In this document: positions 52,223-62,053 of the stretch, piece by piece
Position numbering within the stretch: position 1 is the first letter of the stretch
Layout: each line of letters starts with the position of its first letter
Origin: Providencia rettgeri
GTDB lineage: Bacteria > Pseudomonadota > Gammaproteobacteria > Enterobacterales > Enterobacteriaceae
Direction of reading: 5' to 3'
Assembly: GCF_013702265.1 (NCBI RefSeq)
Contig: NZ_CP059348.1
Location: 1,302,001 to 1,366,000 of the forward strand
Length of the DNA: 64,000 bases
Position numbers and translations under genes: made by a program
The notes under the pieces: model-generated
What the model saw: the letters and a program-made list of their open reading frames with translations, nothing else
Told to the model about the DNA's origin: nothing
Database searches by the model: none

Positions 52223-54085
52223 ATGAAACGGTTTTTAACGACGCTGATTATTTTACTTGTGGTGGTAGTAGCGGGGCTAACAGCTTTAGTGATGTTAGTG
52301 AATCCGAATGATTTTAGAGGCTACCTCGTTCAACAAGTTGAGAAAAAAAGTGGTTACCAACTTGATTTCAAAGGTGATATGCGTTGGCATGTATGGCCAA
52401 CACTGAGCATCATTACTGGCCCAGTCTCAGTCACAGCACCTAACGCCAGCCAGCCTGTTTTAAGTGCTGAAAATATGCGCTTAGATGTGGATTTATGGCC
52501 GTTAATCTCCCATCGATTATCTGTTGAACAAATTGTCATTGATGGCGCAGTCATTCGCAAAACACCTGAAAGTGAACCCATTGCGACGGTTAACACCCCA
52601 GTTGCCCCCGGCGGCAGCCAAGTACCTACAGACACAACAGATAAAAGCCAATGGTTACTCGATATCAGTAAAATTGATATCACGAATAGCTTAGTTATCT
52701 GGCAAACATCAAAAGATGAATACAACCTACGCAATATTAATCTGTCACTGAAAAAAAGTGATGATAAACAAGTTGCGATGAAATTCAGCGGTAATTTAAA
52801 TAAAAACCAACAAGAATTTAATTTTGATATTAAATCAGATATCGATTTATCTAAATTATCTCAGCAGGTAAGTGGAAAAATTACGCAATTTGATTACCAA
52901 CTCAGTGGTGTTGATTTACCAGAAAATGGTATTAGTGGAAAAATCACCTCAGATTTCCTGTATACAAAAGCTAACTCAGGGGAGATTAGTCTTGAAAATC
53001 TCGCCATTCAGGCAAATGACAGCCAATTATCAGGCACCATCAGTATCAATTTAACCGATATTCCTGATGTAACGGTGAATTTATCCTCGCCTACTTTGAA
53101 TCTCGATACGTTAATTGGGCAAGCTCCCGCTCCTGGCAAATCAAATACAGTCAGTGCAGCTTCAGAAAATACCGTCAGCAATAATGAGCGTGTAGGAGTC
53201 AAACCAGTGATTTCTGGTTCCAACATGCAGAAGTATGATTTAACGGGGCTGAACGGGTTTACCGCCCAATTTAATGTCTCAATGGATACGCTGATTTACC
53301 GCGGTATGTCGATGACCGGGGTAAAAATTAAGGGTGATAACCAAACACCACGTTTAACCATTTCTCAGTTAGAGGGGAATGCGTTCGGTGGGCAATTCTC
53401 ACTGCCTGTCACCATTAACTACAGCGCTATTCCTGCGCAGGTTTCGGCAAAACCTGTATTTAATAATATTAATCTTACTCCGGTATTAAAGGCATTTAGT
53501 ATGCCTGAAAAACTGAGCGGGATTATCTCATTAAATGCCGCATTATCTGGTATTGGCTACGATGATTATGCGGTTAAAAATCAGTGGCAAGGGCCGGTTA
53601 ATTTTGAACTACGCAGCGCTAAGTTGGCGGATTTAAATATTCCGCAATTGATCCAACAATCGGTGTCCCGTTTCACTAATAAAATCAATATGCCAACAGA
53701 TACCAACAGCTTTACCGAAGTGGATTTATTCACCGTGTCGGGATATCTCAATAAAGGCAATATGAATATTTCCTCCCTTAAAGCAACGTCTTCACTGCTG
53801 AATATTACAGGGCAAGGGCGCGTGAATATTCCAAAAGAAACCATCGATGTTAATTTAGGCGTAAATATTCTCGGCGGATGGGCTGGTGACTCTCGTTTAG
53901 TTCAGCAGTTGCGTAGTATGAATATTCCACTGCGTATTTACGGTGGTTGGAATAACTTACAGTATCAATTGGATGTGGAAAAATTACTGCGTAATGAGCT
54001 ACGAACTCAAGCTAAAGAAGCTATTGGTAGCTTTTTGAAAAAAGAAGAAAATAAAGGACTAAATGATTTATTGAATGCGCTTTAG
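52223..54085 (+). CDS. asmA: AsmA, outer-membrane assembly-linked protein
   Basis: 620 residues, near the E. coli 617. N-terminal membrane helix (about 4-25), then the AsmA start (NPNDFRGYLVQQVEKKSGYQL) and a long beta-rich region ending with the second AsmA domain (LTGLNGFTAQFNVSMDTLIYRGM, GGWNNLQYQLDVEKLL). AsmA-like proteins are thought to form grooves that carry phospholipids across the periplasm. Confidence 0.95.
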   Translation: MKRFLTTLIILLVVVVAGLTALVMLVNPNDFRGYLVQQVEKKSGYQLDFKGDMRWHVWPTLSIITGPVSVTAPNASQPVLSAENMRLDVDLWPLISHRLSVEQIVIDGAVIRKTPESEPIATVNTPVAPGGSQVPTDTTDKSQWLLDISKIDITNSLVIWQTSKDEYNLRNINLSLKKSDDKQVAMKFSGNLNKNQQEFNFDIKSDIDLSKLSQQVSGKITQFDYQLSGVDLPENGISGKITSDFLYTKANSGEISLENLAIQANDSQLSGTISINLTDIPDVTVNLSSPTLNLDTLIGQAPAPGKSNTVSAASENTVSNNERVGVKPVISGSNMQKYDLTGLNGFTAQFNVSMDTLIYRGMSMTGVKIKGDNQTPRLTISQLEGNAFGGQFSLPVTINYSAIPAQVSAKPVFNNINLTPVLKAFSMPEKLSGIISLNAALSGIGYDDYAVKNQWQGPVNFELRSAKLADLNIPQLIQQSVSRFTNKINMPTDTNSFTEVDLFTVSGYLNKGNMNISSLKATSSLLNITGQGRVNIPKETIDVNLGVNILGGWAGDSRLVQQLRSMNIPLRIYGGWNNLQYQLDVEKLLRNELRTQAKEAIGSFLKKEENKGLNDLLNAL

Positions 54086-54093
54086 TCATCATT

Positions 54094-54138
54094 AAAGAGC
54101 CGCCCATAGATGGATATAAACATGTGGGCGGTCTTTTA
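54094..54138 (+). terminator. Terminator after asmA
   Basis: CCGCCCA / TGGGCGG extended by AAAGA / TCTTT with one bulged G, ending in T. Confidence 0.8.
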
Positions 54139-54155
54139 ATCACTAATGGCGATAA

Positions 54156-54782
54156 TTAGGTATAACCGTTCTCTATTCTGTCCTTCAGTGCTTGGTTTTT
54201 TTCTGTTATTTTCTCAAGATTACTTTTCACACCTTGTGTAGAGTTGGCGTCTTCCATCTTCTTATTGATGTATCCCAGTTTTCCTTCAGCTTTAACAATA
54301 CTCGGTGCAGTCGCATTAATTTTGTTATTCAGTTCATTAATTGAAACTTGCTTAGATTTATGATGGTTGTAACTGGAAATATTTAACTTATCTTGATATT
54401 CAGTGACTTTATCTTGTAATTTGTAGAATTGAGAGCTTAGGTCACAGGGTGAGTTCCAGCGAGCGCTATTCGACATAATCGCCTTAATATTGGCACGGAT
54501 CTCTTGTATGCCTGAATTGATCTCTTTCTTTAGGCTAGTGATATCTTTCAAATGAACGGTTTTTTGATCCGTGGTGATGATTCTTACATGTTTAGCCTTT
54601 TTAGGGGAAGAGGTATCACTGGTCGAGTTCGCCGTCTTCAAAATAGATTTAGGCATAGGGGTAGAGTCATTATTGACGCTTTTAGCCGAACGTGAAAATT
54701 CAGTGACATTGCCTTTAGGGTCGGTCGTACTCATACGGCGAAGTTGAACCGCCGGAGTATGATTAGTTGTGATCGCCTTCAT
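54156..54782 (-). CDS. Orphan polar protein with a SILK-like motif, 208 residues
   Basis: Not recognised as a family. ATG 54782 opens MKAITTNHTPAVQLRRMSTT; no signal peptide or membrane helix. Residues about 15-75 are Ser/Thr/Lys/Pro-rich and probably disordered, with PKSILKT and, 15 residues later, KHVRI; the rest (about 80-208) is helical with coiled-coil character (LSSQFYKLQDKVTEYQDKL, LNNKINATAPSIVKAEGKL). This layout is seen in secreted effectors, but no secretion locus is nearby. It stands alone between asmA and yegH, convergent with asmA. Confidence 0.6.
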   Translation of the reverse strand: MKAITTNHTPAVQLRRMSTTDPKGNVTEFSRSAKSVNNDSTPMPKSILKTANSTSDTSSPKKAKHVRIITTDQKTVHLKDITSLKKEINSGIQEIRANIKAIMSNSARWNSPCDLSSQFYKLQDKVTEYQDKLNISSYNHHKSKQVSINELNNKINATAPSIVKAEGKLGYINKKMEDANSTQGVKSNLEKITEKNQALKDRIENGYT

Positions 54783-54902
54783 GATGGATGCTCTCATTAA
54801 AAGTTAATTATTAAACTATTTAAATTATTCAATGAGCGAATGATTTTTTCTTTAAAAAAACGCGGTTACATTTGAGTAAGATTGCATTTCCCTCATTACG
54901 GG

Positions 54903-54945
54903 CAAAAAAATACCGGCTCAATATTAAGATAAAGGCCGGTATTTA
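54903..54945 (-). terminator. Terminator after yegH
   Basis: On the minus strand AAATACCGGC / GCCGGTATTT followed by TTTTGCCC; the T-run is seven long. Confidence 0.88.
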
Positions 54946-54963
54946 GATTGTATTAATCGCGAC

Positions 54964-55021
54964 TTGTCTTAGTCACGCATTGTTTTAGTCACACACTGTC
55001 TTAATCACACATTGTCTTAAG
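54964..55021. repeat. 16-bp tandem repeats, 3.6 copies
   Basis: TTGTCTTAGTCACGCA (54964), TTGTTTTAGTCACACA (54980), CTGTCTTAATCACACA (54996) and a partial TTGTCTTAAG (55012). They lie between the yegH stop and its terminator. Confidence 0.85.
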
Positions 55022-55026
55022 CTAGA

Positions 55027-56610
55027 TTAGTCATCCACATAATCGTAGCCATCACCCACAGGTGCAGGTGGTGTAATCAAGACTTTATTAACGCGATGGC
55101 TATTCACCTCAAGAGGTTGGAAAATACAGCCATTGATTTCGACTTGCTCACCTACTTCAGGAACGCGTTGTAAATGTTCCATTAAAAGACCGGCAATAGT
55201 TTCATACTCACGCTTATCATCCAGCTCCATTGGGATATACATAATTAAATCTTCCAGTGGCATAAAGCCATTGGCAATCCATGTACCATCGTCCAATTTT
55301 TGAATGTCATGGCGGGAGTCATTTTCTTCGTCGCCAACCGGTAAATTACCTGCGATAGTTTCCATCACGTCGGTTAATGTCACGATACCTTCGACTGAAC
55401 CAAATTCGTCCACAACGAAAGCAAAGTGTGTATGAGCTTTTCGGAACTGTTCTAACGCTTTTAACAGTGATAAACCTTCTGGGAAAATAAGTGGCTGAGT
55501 AACCAGCGCACGTAAATTCAGTTGTTCACCACTAAGTTGCTGTTTGACGAGATCTAAGACATACACCACACCGATTGGGTCATCGCCGATACTTTCATCA
55601 ACCACAACAAAACGAGAATGTGGATTTTTCTCCATCAACTCAATCAATTCAGATGAGGATTTATTAATATCCAGATAATCTACGTCATGGCGGGACGTCA
55701 TAATACTTTCGACGTTGCGTTGCGCCATACCCAATACACGAGCAATCATTAAGCGCTCTTGTGGGTCAAATACAGATTGATTATCGGAGATTAAATCAGA
55801 GGTTCTTGCGTCTAATTCACCACGCTCAGTTTTGCCACTTAAAATACGTAAGACAGCCTCTGCGGTACGTTCACGTAGAGGACGGCTACCTTTTAAGAAT
55901 TTACGGCGGTTAAACTGCGCAAACTGGTTGAGCATCTCTATCATGATAGAGAAACCAATTGCCGCATACAGATAACCTTTTGGAATGGCGTAACCAAAAC
56001 CTTCAGCCACAAGGCTGAAACCAATCATCAGCAAGAAGCTTAAACATAAAATGACGATGGTTGGGTGCGCATTAACGAAGCTAGTCAGTGGTTTACTTGC
56101 CCAGATCATTAACATCATGGCGATAGTCACCGCTGCAACCATAACGCCGATATGGTCAACCATACCGACCGCAGTGATCACGGAGTCCAATGAGAACACC
56201 GCATCTAATACGATAATTTGCGCGACAACCGCCCAGAAATTGGAGGTTTTACGTTGATTGTTGGTATGCTCGTCCTTTCCTTCTAACCGCTCATTTAGCT
56301 CCATAGTGGCTTTAAACAAGAGGAATATCCCCCCGATAAGCATTATCAGGTCTCTGGCGCTAAATGGATGCTCAAATAGAGTTAGGATAGGTTGGGTCAG
56401 CGTGATCAACCATGAAAGGCTGAATAATAGAATGATACGCATTACCAGGGCACACGTTAACCCTGTGATACGAGCTCTATCACGCAGTTTAGCTGGGAGT
56501 TTATCGGCCAGAATGGCGATAAAAACGAGGTTATCAATACCAAGAACGATTTCAAGAACGATTAGGGTAGCTAAACCCGCCCAAATCGAAGGATCTGCGA
56601 TCCATTCCAT
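55027..56610 (-). CDS. yegH: TerC/CBS/CorC-domain membrane protein YegH
   Basis: 527 residues, the E. coli length. N-terminal TerC-type membrane domain with seven helices ([39 protein letters not shown]), two CBS domains (about 300-420) and a C-terminal CorC/HlyC domain. Related proteins move metal ions; the substrate of YegH is not established. Divergent from gnd. Confidence 0.94.
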   Translation of the reverse strand: MEWIADPSIWAGLATLIVLEIVLGIDNLVFIAILADKLPAKLRDRARITGLTCALVMRIILLFSLSWLITLTQPILTLFEHPFSARDLIMLIGGIFLLFKATMELNERLEGKDEHTNNQRKTSNFWAVVAQIIVLDAVFSLDSVITAVGMVDHIGVMVAAVTIAMMLMIWASKPLTSFVNAHPTIVILCLSFLLMIGFSLVAEGFGYAIPKGYLYAAIGFSIMIEMLNQFAQFNRRKFLKGSRPLRERTAEAVLRILSGKTERGELDARTSDLISDNQSVFDPQERLMIARVLGMAQRNVESIMTSRHDVDYLDINKSSSELIELMEKNPHSRFVVVDESIGDDPIGVVYVLDLVKQQLSGEQLNLRALVTQPLIFPEGLSLLKALEQFRKAHTHFAFVVDEFGSVEGIVTLTDVMETIAGNLPVGDEENDSRHDIQKLDDGTWIANGFMPLEDLIMYIPMELDDKREYETIAGLLMEHLQRVPEVGEQVEINGCIFQPLEVNSHRVNKVLITPPAPVGDGYDYVDD

Positions 56611-56852
56611 ACAGTTTGTTTTACCTTCTGATATGACGGCTTATACCGACTGGTGAATAATGAGGTTTGTTGACCTAAATATCAATAAAAATTCATTCAA
56701 GTAGCGTGATATTTGGCAAAAAATGATTCGATTAGTTTATCGATTGCATCAATAACTACCATGGAGCAGCATCCTGAGTTAACATGTGATCCCGTTAACA
56801 GAATGTCAGCACAATCGAGGCTGACTTGGTCCTAATCAGACAGGAGTTTTTC

Positions 56853-58259
56853 ATGTCAAAGCAGCAGATTGGTGTTGTCGGAATGGCGGTCATGGGTCGC
56901 AACTTAGCCCTGAACATCGAAAGTCGCGGTTATTCAGTCTCTATTTTTAACCGTTCAAAAGATAAAACTGATGAAGTCATTGCCGAAAATCCAGGGAAAA
57001 AATTAGTTCCCAACTACACGATTGAAGAGTTTGTCGACTCTCTGGAAAAACCACGCCGCATCCTGTTGATGGTTAAAGCGGGTGAAGCAACGGACAAAAC
57101 CATTGCTGCATTAACGCCACATTTAGACAAGGGCGACATTTTAATCGACGGTGGTAATACCCTGTATAAAGACACAATCCGTCGTAATCGCGAACTGTCA
57201 GAACAAGGATTCAACTTCATCGGTACAGGTGTTTCCGGTGGTGAAGAAGGCGCACTGAAAGGCCCTTCAATCATGCCTGGTGGACAAAAAGAAGCATACG
57301 AATTAGTTGCCCCAATCTTAAAAGAGATTGCAGCGAAAGCGGAAGGCGAACCGTGTGTGACTTACATTGGTCCAGACGGAGCTGGTCATTATGTGAAAAT
57401 GGTTCACAACGGTATCGAATACGGTGACATGCAATTAATCGCTGAAGCTTACTCTTTATTAAAAGGTTCTCTGAACCTGAGCAATGAAGAGCTGGCGGAA
57501 ACGTTCTCTGAGTGGAACCAAGGCGAACTGAGCAGCTACCTGATTGAAATTACAGCGGATATCTTCAAGAAAAAAGATGAAGAAGGTAAATACCTGGTAG
57601 ATGTGATTTTAGATGAAGCGGCTAACAAAGGTACTGGTAAATGGACTAGCCAAAGTGCTTTAGATCTTGGCATCCCACTGACTTTGATCACTGAATCTGT
57701 CTTTGCGCGTTATATCTCTTTCCTGAAAGACCAACGTGTTGCTGCATCTAAAGTTTTAACGGGTCCAGTACTGAAAACCGTTGAAGGTGATAAAAAAGTC
57801 TTTATCGAGAAAGTACGCCGTGCACTTTACTTAGGTAAAATCGTTTCTTACGCTCAAGGCTTCCAACAATTGAAAGCAGCGTCAGATGAATACAACTGGG
57901 ATCTGAACTACGGCGAAATCGCGAAAATCTTCCGTGCTGGCTGTATCATCCGTGCGCAGTTCCTGCAAAAAATCACTGATGCATACAATGATAACGCGCA
58001 GATCGCAAACTTACTGTTAGCACCTTACTTCAAGCAAATCGCAGATGAGTACCAACAAGCTCTGCGTGATGTTGTCTGCTATGGCGTGCAAAACGGTATC
58101 CCAACACCAACATTCTCAGCGGCTATTTCTTACTACGATAGCTACCGCTCAGCGGTACTGCCTGCGAACTTAATTCAAGCGCAGCGTGACTACTTTGGTG
58201 CTCATACTTATAAACGTACTGATAAAGAAGGCGTTTTCCACACTGAGTGGATGGAATAA
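56853..58259 (+). CDS. gnd: 6-phosphogluconate dehydrogenase Gnd
   Basis: Oxidative pentose-phosphate pathway enzyme, 468 residues. NADP fold [50 protein letters not shown], and [14 protein letters not shown] are conserved. ATG 56853 follows AGGAG; the ORF start at 56826 is rejected. In Enterobacteriaceae gnd borders the O-antigen cluster; here it does not. Confidence 0.97.
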   Translation: MSKQQIGVVGMAVMGRNLALNIESRGYSVSIFNRSKDKTDEVIAENPGKKLVPNYTIEEFVDSLEKPRRILLMVKAGEATDKTIAALTPHLDKGDILIDGGNTLYKDTIRRNRELSEQGFNFIGTGVSGGEEGALKGPSIMPGGQKEAYELVAPILKEIAAKAEGEPCVTYIGPDGAGHYVKMVHNGIEYGDMQLIAEAYSLLKGSLNLSNEELAETFSEWNQGELSSYLIEITADIFKKKDEEGKYLVDVILDEAANKGTGKWTSQSALDLGIPLTLITESVFARYISFLKDQRVAASKVLTGPVLKTVEGDKKVFIEKVRRALYLGKIVSYAQGFQQLKAASDEYNWDLNYGEIAKIFRAGCIIRAQFLQKITDAYNDNAQIANLLLAPYFKQIADEYQQALRDVVCYGVQNGIPTPTFSAAISYYDSYRSAVLPANLIQAQRDYFGAHTYKRTDKEGVFHTEWME

Positions 58260-58289
58260 AGATAAACCGTTAGGTTATCTTCCATAAGT

Positions 58290-58322
58290 GAAAAAAGGTG
58301 CTCAATTGAGCGCCTTTTTTAT
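58290..58322 (+). terminator. Terminator after gnd
   Basis: AAAAAGGTGCTC / GAGCGCCTTTTT with AATT in the centre and one G-T pair. Confidence 0.92.
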
Positions 58323-58432
58323 TTCTAGCTTTTTATACACTTTCAGACTTCGAGTATTTCTTTCCTCACGCTTTTCCCGTTGAATACTCTGACAAAAAAT
58401 AGACTAAAAAAACAAAGTAGGTATTCCACAGC

Positions 58433-59809
58433 ATGAAAGCCAAAATAATTATTCTTACAGTATTCGGCATTATTTTTATTTTATCTTGTGCATTTATATC
58501 CGGCATCGTGCTTTCTATGAACAAAGAGCCTAGTTCTGAGCTCCGCCATAATGGTGAGAAGCTCGGCTACAGTATTTACACCATTTATAATGATAAAGTG
58601 TATGCGAGTGTTCCAAGTAATGGCGATTATCTGATAGAGAATGCAGACCCTTCTAGCTTTACGTTATTACCTGAAAGTTCGCGTTATGAGCAGCAAGTGG
58701 CATTAGATAAAAATCATGTTTATTGTGGAAATTTAGCAATCCCTGCATTTAATCCTAACAGCGTGATAATCGTGGGGAATGACTATTTTACCGATGGAAA
58801 TCAGACCGTATATTGCTCAATGGGCTCAGTAAGAAATTATGACCTTTCAACAATGGATGAATTATTTCAGTCTTGGTTATATGGTTGGGATTTAGGGAGT
58901 AAACCGCAAACCTATATTTATCCGATGAAGCCACTTCCCGCATCATCGACGCCATATCAAGCATTATTATCACGTTATTTGGCAACTGACGGGCAGCGTG
59001 TTTTTTATAAAGGCGAATATATGCCGGATGCTGATCCTGCGACCTTACAGGATATTGGTACGGTACAAGATGATAACTCTGTACGAGATAGCCTTCATTT
59101 TTATCGTGATAATCGGAACGTCTATTACGACCAATATAAATTGCCAATAAAGAGTCATTCTGGTTTATACAGCTTGATATTGGATGGGTTATTTCAAGAA
59201 GGTTATTTGATTGATCCGCAATCTGGCAATGTGGCGATGAATGATATTTTATTTCCTGAGCAACATGCTCCTTACCAGCTAATAAGCCGTAATGGCCAGC
59301 ATGTGAATCAAGCGTTATTTCTCTCTAAGGATGGCGTATTTTTCTATCATAGAGAAAAAGAAACTATTGTTCGCGCGGGAGCGAATCCCTTTATTGACGG
59401 TGAATTAAAGGAAATAGCGCCTTTAGTGTTCACTCATAATAACCAAACGTATTATCTACAGGATTCCGAGATTTGGGGAACCAATAAAAATCCGGGGTTA
59501 ATTTCACGGAGTACAAAAATTTATCGTTTCAATGAGACGAATAGCGCACCATGGGAAAAGGTGGGTGATTTAGATAATCGCAGATTTGGTCAGGTATGGA
59601 AAAAAGGGGATGAATATTATTATTTTGATAATTTAGGCTCCACTCAATTAATTCGATATACCATTTATCGGATCGATAACCAGCGTACCGTGTACCGTTT
59701 ATTGAACGAAAAGTTATTACCAAGAGATATTCGTGTCTTGATTGATAATGATGATTTACAGCCGATAAGAGGCACCGAAGTGGTTCATGCAATTACCAAG
59801 TATCGATAA
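58433..59809 (+). CDS. DKNYY-repeat membrane-anchored protein
   Basis: 458 residues. N-terminal membrane helix (about 5-27) and a periplasmic region with repeated Asp-x-x-x-Val-Tyr/Phe-Tyr units: DKNHVYC, DGNQTVYC, DGQRVFYKGE, DNRNVYYDQY, KDGVFFYHRE. This matches the DKNYY family, whose function is unknown. The gene follows gnd with its own Shine-Dalgarno-poor start and precedes the exporter gene by 87 nt. Confidence 0.82.
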   Translation: MKAKIIILTVFGIIFILSCAFISGIVLSMNKEPSSELRHNGEKLGYSIYTIYNDKVYASVPSNGDYLIENADPSSFTLLPESSRYEQQVALDKNHVYCGNLAIPAFNPNSVIIVGNDYFTDGNQTVYCSMGSVRNYDLSTMDELFQSWLYGWDLGSKPQTYIYPMKPLPASSTPYQALLSRYLATDGQRVFYKGEYMPDADPATLQDIGTVQDDNSVRDSLHFYRDNRNVYYDQYKLPIKSHSGLYSLILDGLFQEGYLIDPQSGNVAMNDILFPEQHAPYQLISRNGQHVNQALFLSKDGVFFYHREKETIVRAGANPFIDGELKEIAPLVFTHNNQTYYLQDSEIWGTNKNPGLISRSTKIYRFNETNSAPWEKVGDLDNRRFGQVWKKGDEYYYFDNLGSTQLIRYTIYRIDNQRTVYRLLNEKLLPRDIRVLIDNDDLQPIRGTEVVHAITKYR

Positions 59810-59873
59810 GATTCGATATCTATACAGAAATTCTGATATTATCGATAGCCATTTTCGAAATCGCTATCGATAA
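59801..59873. repeat. ATCGATA-type repeats and an 11-bp inverted repeat before the exporter gene
   Basis: TTATCGATAGC (59839-59849) and GCTATCGATAA (59863-59873) form a perfect stem with a 13-nt loop. TATCGATAA (59801) and TTCGATATC (59812) are further related copies. Could be an operator or an RNA hairpin. Confidence 0.6.
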
Positions 59874-59896
59874 CTCACCTGCTCAGAATCGGTCAT

Positions 59897-61090
59897 ATGC
59901 ATAAATTTCTCGCTTTATTATTACTTTTAGTCCTATTAGGGCCTCTTGGGATAGATCTGTATTTACCGACTATTCCAGCTATCGCTAAAGATTTAGGGAG
60001 TAGCGAGTCTATAATCCAATCGACCATCGGATTATTTATTTTAGTCTTAGGGATTGGACAGCTAATTTCTGGACCATTAGTCGATAGATTTGGTCGTAAG
60101 CCTATCGCTATCATTGGGTTAGCTATTTATCTAGTTGGCTCCATTGTGGCCGCATTTTCAACGACGGCAGGGTTATTTATTGCTTCCCGGCTGTTACAAG
60201 GAGTGGCTGTGTGCTGCACCTCTGTAGTGGCATTTAGTTGTGTCCGTGACCGTATGAATGGCACAGAAGCCGCGAGAGCATTTGGTTTTTTAAACGGAAC
60301 ACTTAATATTGTGCCCGCCTTGGCGCCTTTATTAGGGGGATTGCTGGCGGAAGCATGGGGATGGCGAGCGCCATTTTGGTTCTTGGCGATTTACGCTGTG
60401 GCAATTTTCTTGCTGATTCTATTTTTCCTACCAGAAACGCGCCCAGTCAGTTTACTGCAGGTTAAAAAGCTTCAATTTAAGAGCTATTTTCGAATTTTAA
60501 CCAGCGAGCATTTTTTGATTTTTGCATTGGTAAATGCCGGCGCAATGGGCATGGCACTGACGTATGTCTCTCTAGCCCCTAGCGTATTAATGGGGGATGC
60601 TAAGCTATCGCCTCTCGCATTTTCGATTGTCTTTGGTGTTAATGGTTTCTGGATCATGCTGGCGAGTTATATCGCGAATTACTGCATTCGAAAAATGGGG
60701 CGTCCAGCGTGTTTATCAATCGGTAGTGTCATGATGGCACTTGGTTGCATCGGCTTATTATTCGGTTTGATGGTACTTTCACCTGAAATGCAAACCCATT
60801 GGTTAGTGTATATGTTGCCGGTTGCCTGCGCGTGTACAGGGCTTGCCTTTATGATGGGCACGGCGACAAGCTATGCGTTAGAGCCATTTGGCAATGAAGC
60901 TGGGGCGGCATCAGCCCTCGTGGGGTTTGTGCAAATGGCGGGTGGTGCTGTATTAGGGTTATGTGCAATTGCGTTACCGATAGCACCGAAATTGTCCCTT
61001 GCTCTAGTGATGCTAGCGGGATGTATTTTCGGATTAATTGCAAGAAAAACCAGTATAAAACGCGCAGCCATAATAGAGAAAATAGAGTAA
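59897..61090 (+). CDS. Bcr/CflA family drug exporter (MFS)
   Basis: 397 residues with 12 hydrophobic helices. The N-terminus LGPLGIDLYLPTIPAIAKDLG, LVDRFGRKPIAIIG (motif A), RLLQGVAVCC and LGGLLAEAWGWRAPFWFL are typical of the Bcr/CflA group, which includes the chloramphenicol exporters CmlA and FloR. The substrate here is not shown by sequence. A palindrome cluster lies upstream; a CatB-like gene lies downstream, with a possible attenuator between them. Confidence 0.85.
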   Translation: MHKFLALLLLLVLLGPLGIDLYLPTIPAIAKDLGSSESIIQSTIGLFILVLGIGQLISGPLVDRFGRKPIAIIGLAIYLVGSIVAAFSTTAGLFIASRLLQGVAVCCTSVVAFSCVRDRMNGTEAARAFGFLNGTLNIVPALAPLLGGLLAEAWGWRAPFWFLAIYAVAIFLLILFFLPETRPVSLLQVKKLQFKSYFRILTSEHFLIFALVNAGAMGMALTYVSLAPSVLMGDAKLSPLAFSIVFGVNGFWIMLASYIANYCIRKMGRPACLSIGSVMMALGCIGLLFGLMVLSPEMQTHWLVYMLPVACACTGLAFMMGTATSYALEPFGNEAGAASALVGFVQMAGGAVLGLCAIALPIAPKLSLALVMLAGCIFGLIARKTSIKRAAIIEKIE

Positions 61091-61095
61091 TCGTT

Positions 61096-61137
61096 ATGGT
61101 TAATAATCCATTATTAAAGCAGCCGAGGATCGGTTAG
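61096..61137 (+). CDS. Putative 13-residue leader peptide
   Basis: ATG at 61096 to TAG at 61135 encodes MVNNPLLKQPRIG. It begins 5 nt after the exporter stop and ends 1 nt before the first of three overlapping hairpins. GAG lies 9 nt upstream. Too short to judge coding character; support comes from position only. Confidence 0.45.
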   Translation: MVNNPLLKQPRIG

Positions 61138-61138
61138 C

Positions 61139-61220
61139 GGTGATGTAGTGTGAACGCAATTACATCACCATAGAATGCGTTCTATGGTAATTAAATACTG
61201 ATTTAAAGGTTATTTACCAT
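61139..61220 (+). promoter_or_regulatory. Candidate translational attenuator of the CatB-like gene
   Basis: Segment 1 GGTGATGTA (61139-61147) pairs with segment 2 TACATCACC (61161-61169). ACCATAGAA (61167-61175) pairs with TTCTATGGT (61180-61188) around a TGCG loop. ATGGTAA (61184-61190) pairs with TTACCAT (61214-61220), covering the start codon and looping out the AAAGG ribosome-binding site. Neighbouring pairs share bases and so compete. Confidence 0.55.
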
Positions 61221-61854
61221 GAAAAATAAACATTGGTCGAAAACGCAGTTATTACATGAAGTTGTTAAAAATCCCAATATCCATCTTAAAGGACGCCACA
61301 GTTATTATAGTGATTGTTGGGATGGCGGTTTTGAACAGTCTGTCGTGCGTTATTTACAAGGCGATGAACAGAGCCGAGATTGGCAATTAGCTTGGGATAT
61401 CGACCAACTTTATATTGGCAATTATGTGTGTATTGGGGCGGAAGCCGTTATTTTGATGGGGGGAAATCATACCCATCGATTAGATTGGTTCTGTTTGTAC
61501 CCTTTTCTTGAATATATTGAAGAGGCCTATATTGGTAAAGGCGATACCATTATTGGCGATGGCGTTTGGATTGGAATGCGGGCATTTATTATGCCGGGCG
61601 TTCAAATAGGGGAAGGTGCGGTGATTGCGGCAAACAGTGTCGTGGTTAAAGATGTGGCGCCTTACACCATTGTTGGTGGTAACCCTGCAAAGCCAATTAA
61701 TACGCGCTTTTCCCCTGATGTAATCGAGCAATTATTAGCGTTGAAGATCTATGAATGGCATGAAGATAAATTCGAAGCATTGAAAGTGTTTATTTGCAAT
61801 TCGGATTTTCAGGCCTTAAGAGAGGCTAGCGAGCAGTATGACGAAACTCATTAA
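61219..61854 (+). CDS. CatB-like xenobiotic acetyltransferase
   Basis: 211 residues, left-handed beta-helix (hexapeptide) acyltransferase. VVKNPNIHLKGRHSYYS at the start, MGGNHTHRLDW (with the His aligned to the catalytic His of type B chloramphenicol acetyltransferases), IIGDGVWIGMRAFIMPGVQIGEGAVIAANSVV, and VGGNPAKPI are family marks. CatB/Vat enzymes use acetyl-CoA to inactivate chloramphenicol or streptogramins; the true substrate here is not shown. AAAGG lies 9 nt before ATG 61219. Translation may be gated by the leader hairpins. Confidence 0.82.
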   Translation: MKNKHWSKTQLLHEVVKNPNIHLKGRHSYYSDCWDGGFEQSVVRYLQGDEQSRDWQLAWDIDQLYIGNYVCIGAEAVILMGGNHTHRLDWFCLYPFLEYIEEAYIGKGDTIIGDGVWIGMRAFIMPGVQIGEGAVIAANSVVVKDVAPYTIVGGNPAKPINTRFSPDVIEQLLALKIYEWHEDKFEALKVFICNSDFQALREASEQYDETH

Positions 61855-61889
61855 TAGGGAATAGTGCTTAAAATCTTTTTTTTCAATTT

Positions 61890-61918
61890 GAAGGGTTATC
61901 GCTCGATAGCCCTTTTTA
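61890..61918 (+). terminator. Terminator after the CatB-like gene
   Basis: AAGGGTTATC-GCTC-GATAGCCCTT with one G-T pair, followed by TTTTT (overlapping the stem end). Confidence 0.88.
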
Positions 61919-62053
61919 GGATTAATTACCCATCATTTTGTGACTACCTTGGCTTATTTATTACCATAATACGAGTACGTTAATTAGGCAGTAAAGTGTT
62001 AGGTTTGCTCATGCAGTATCAAACTCATGCAGTTTTAATTTGAGTCAACGCCT

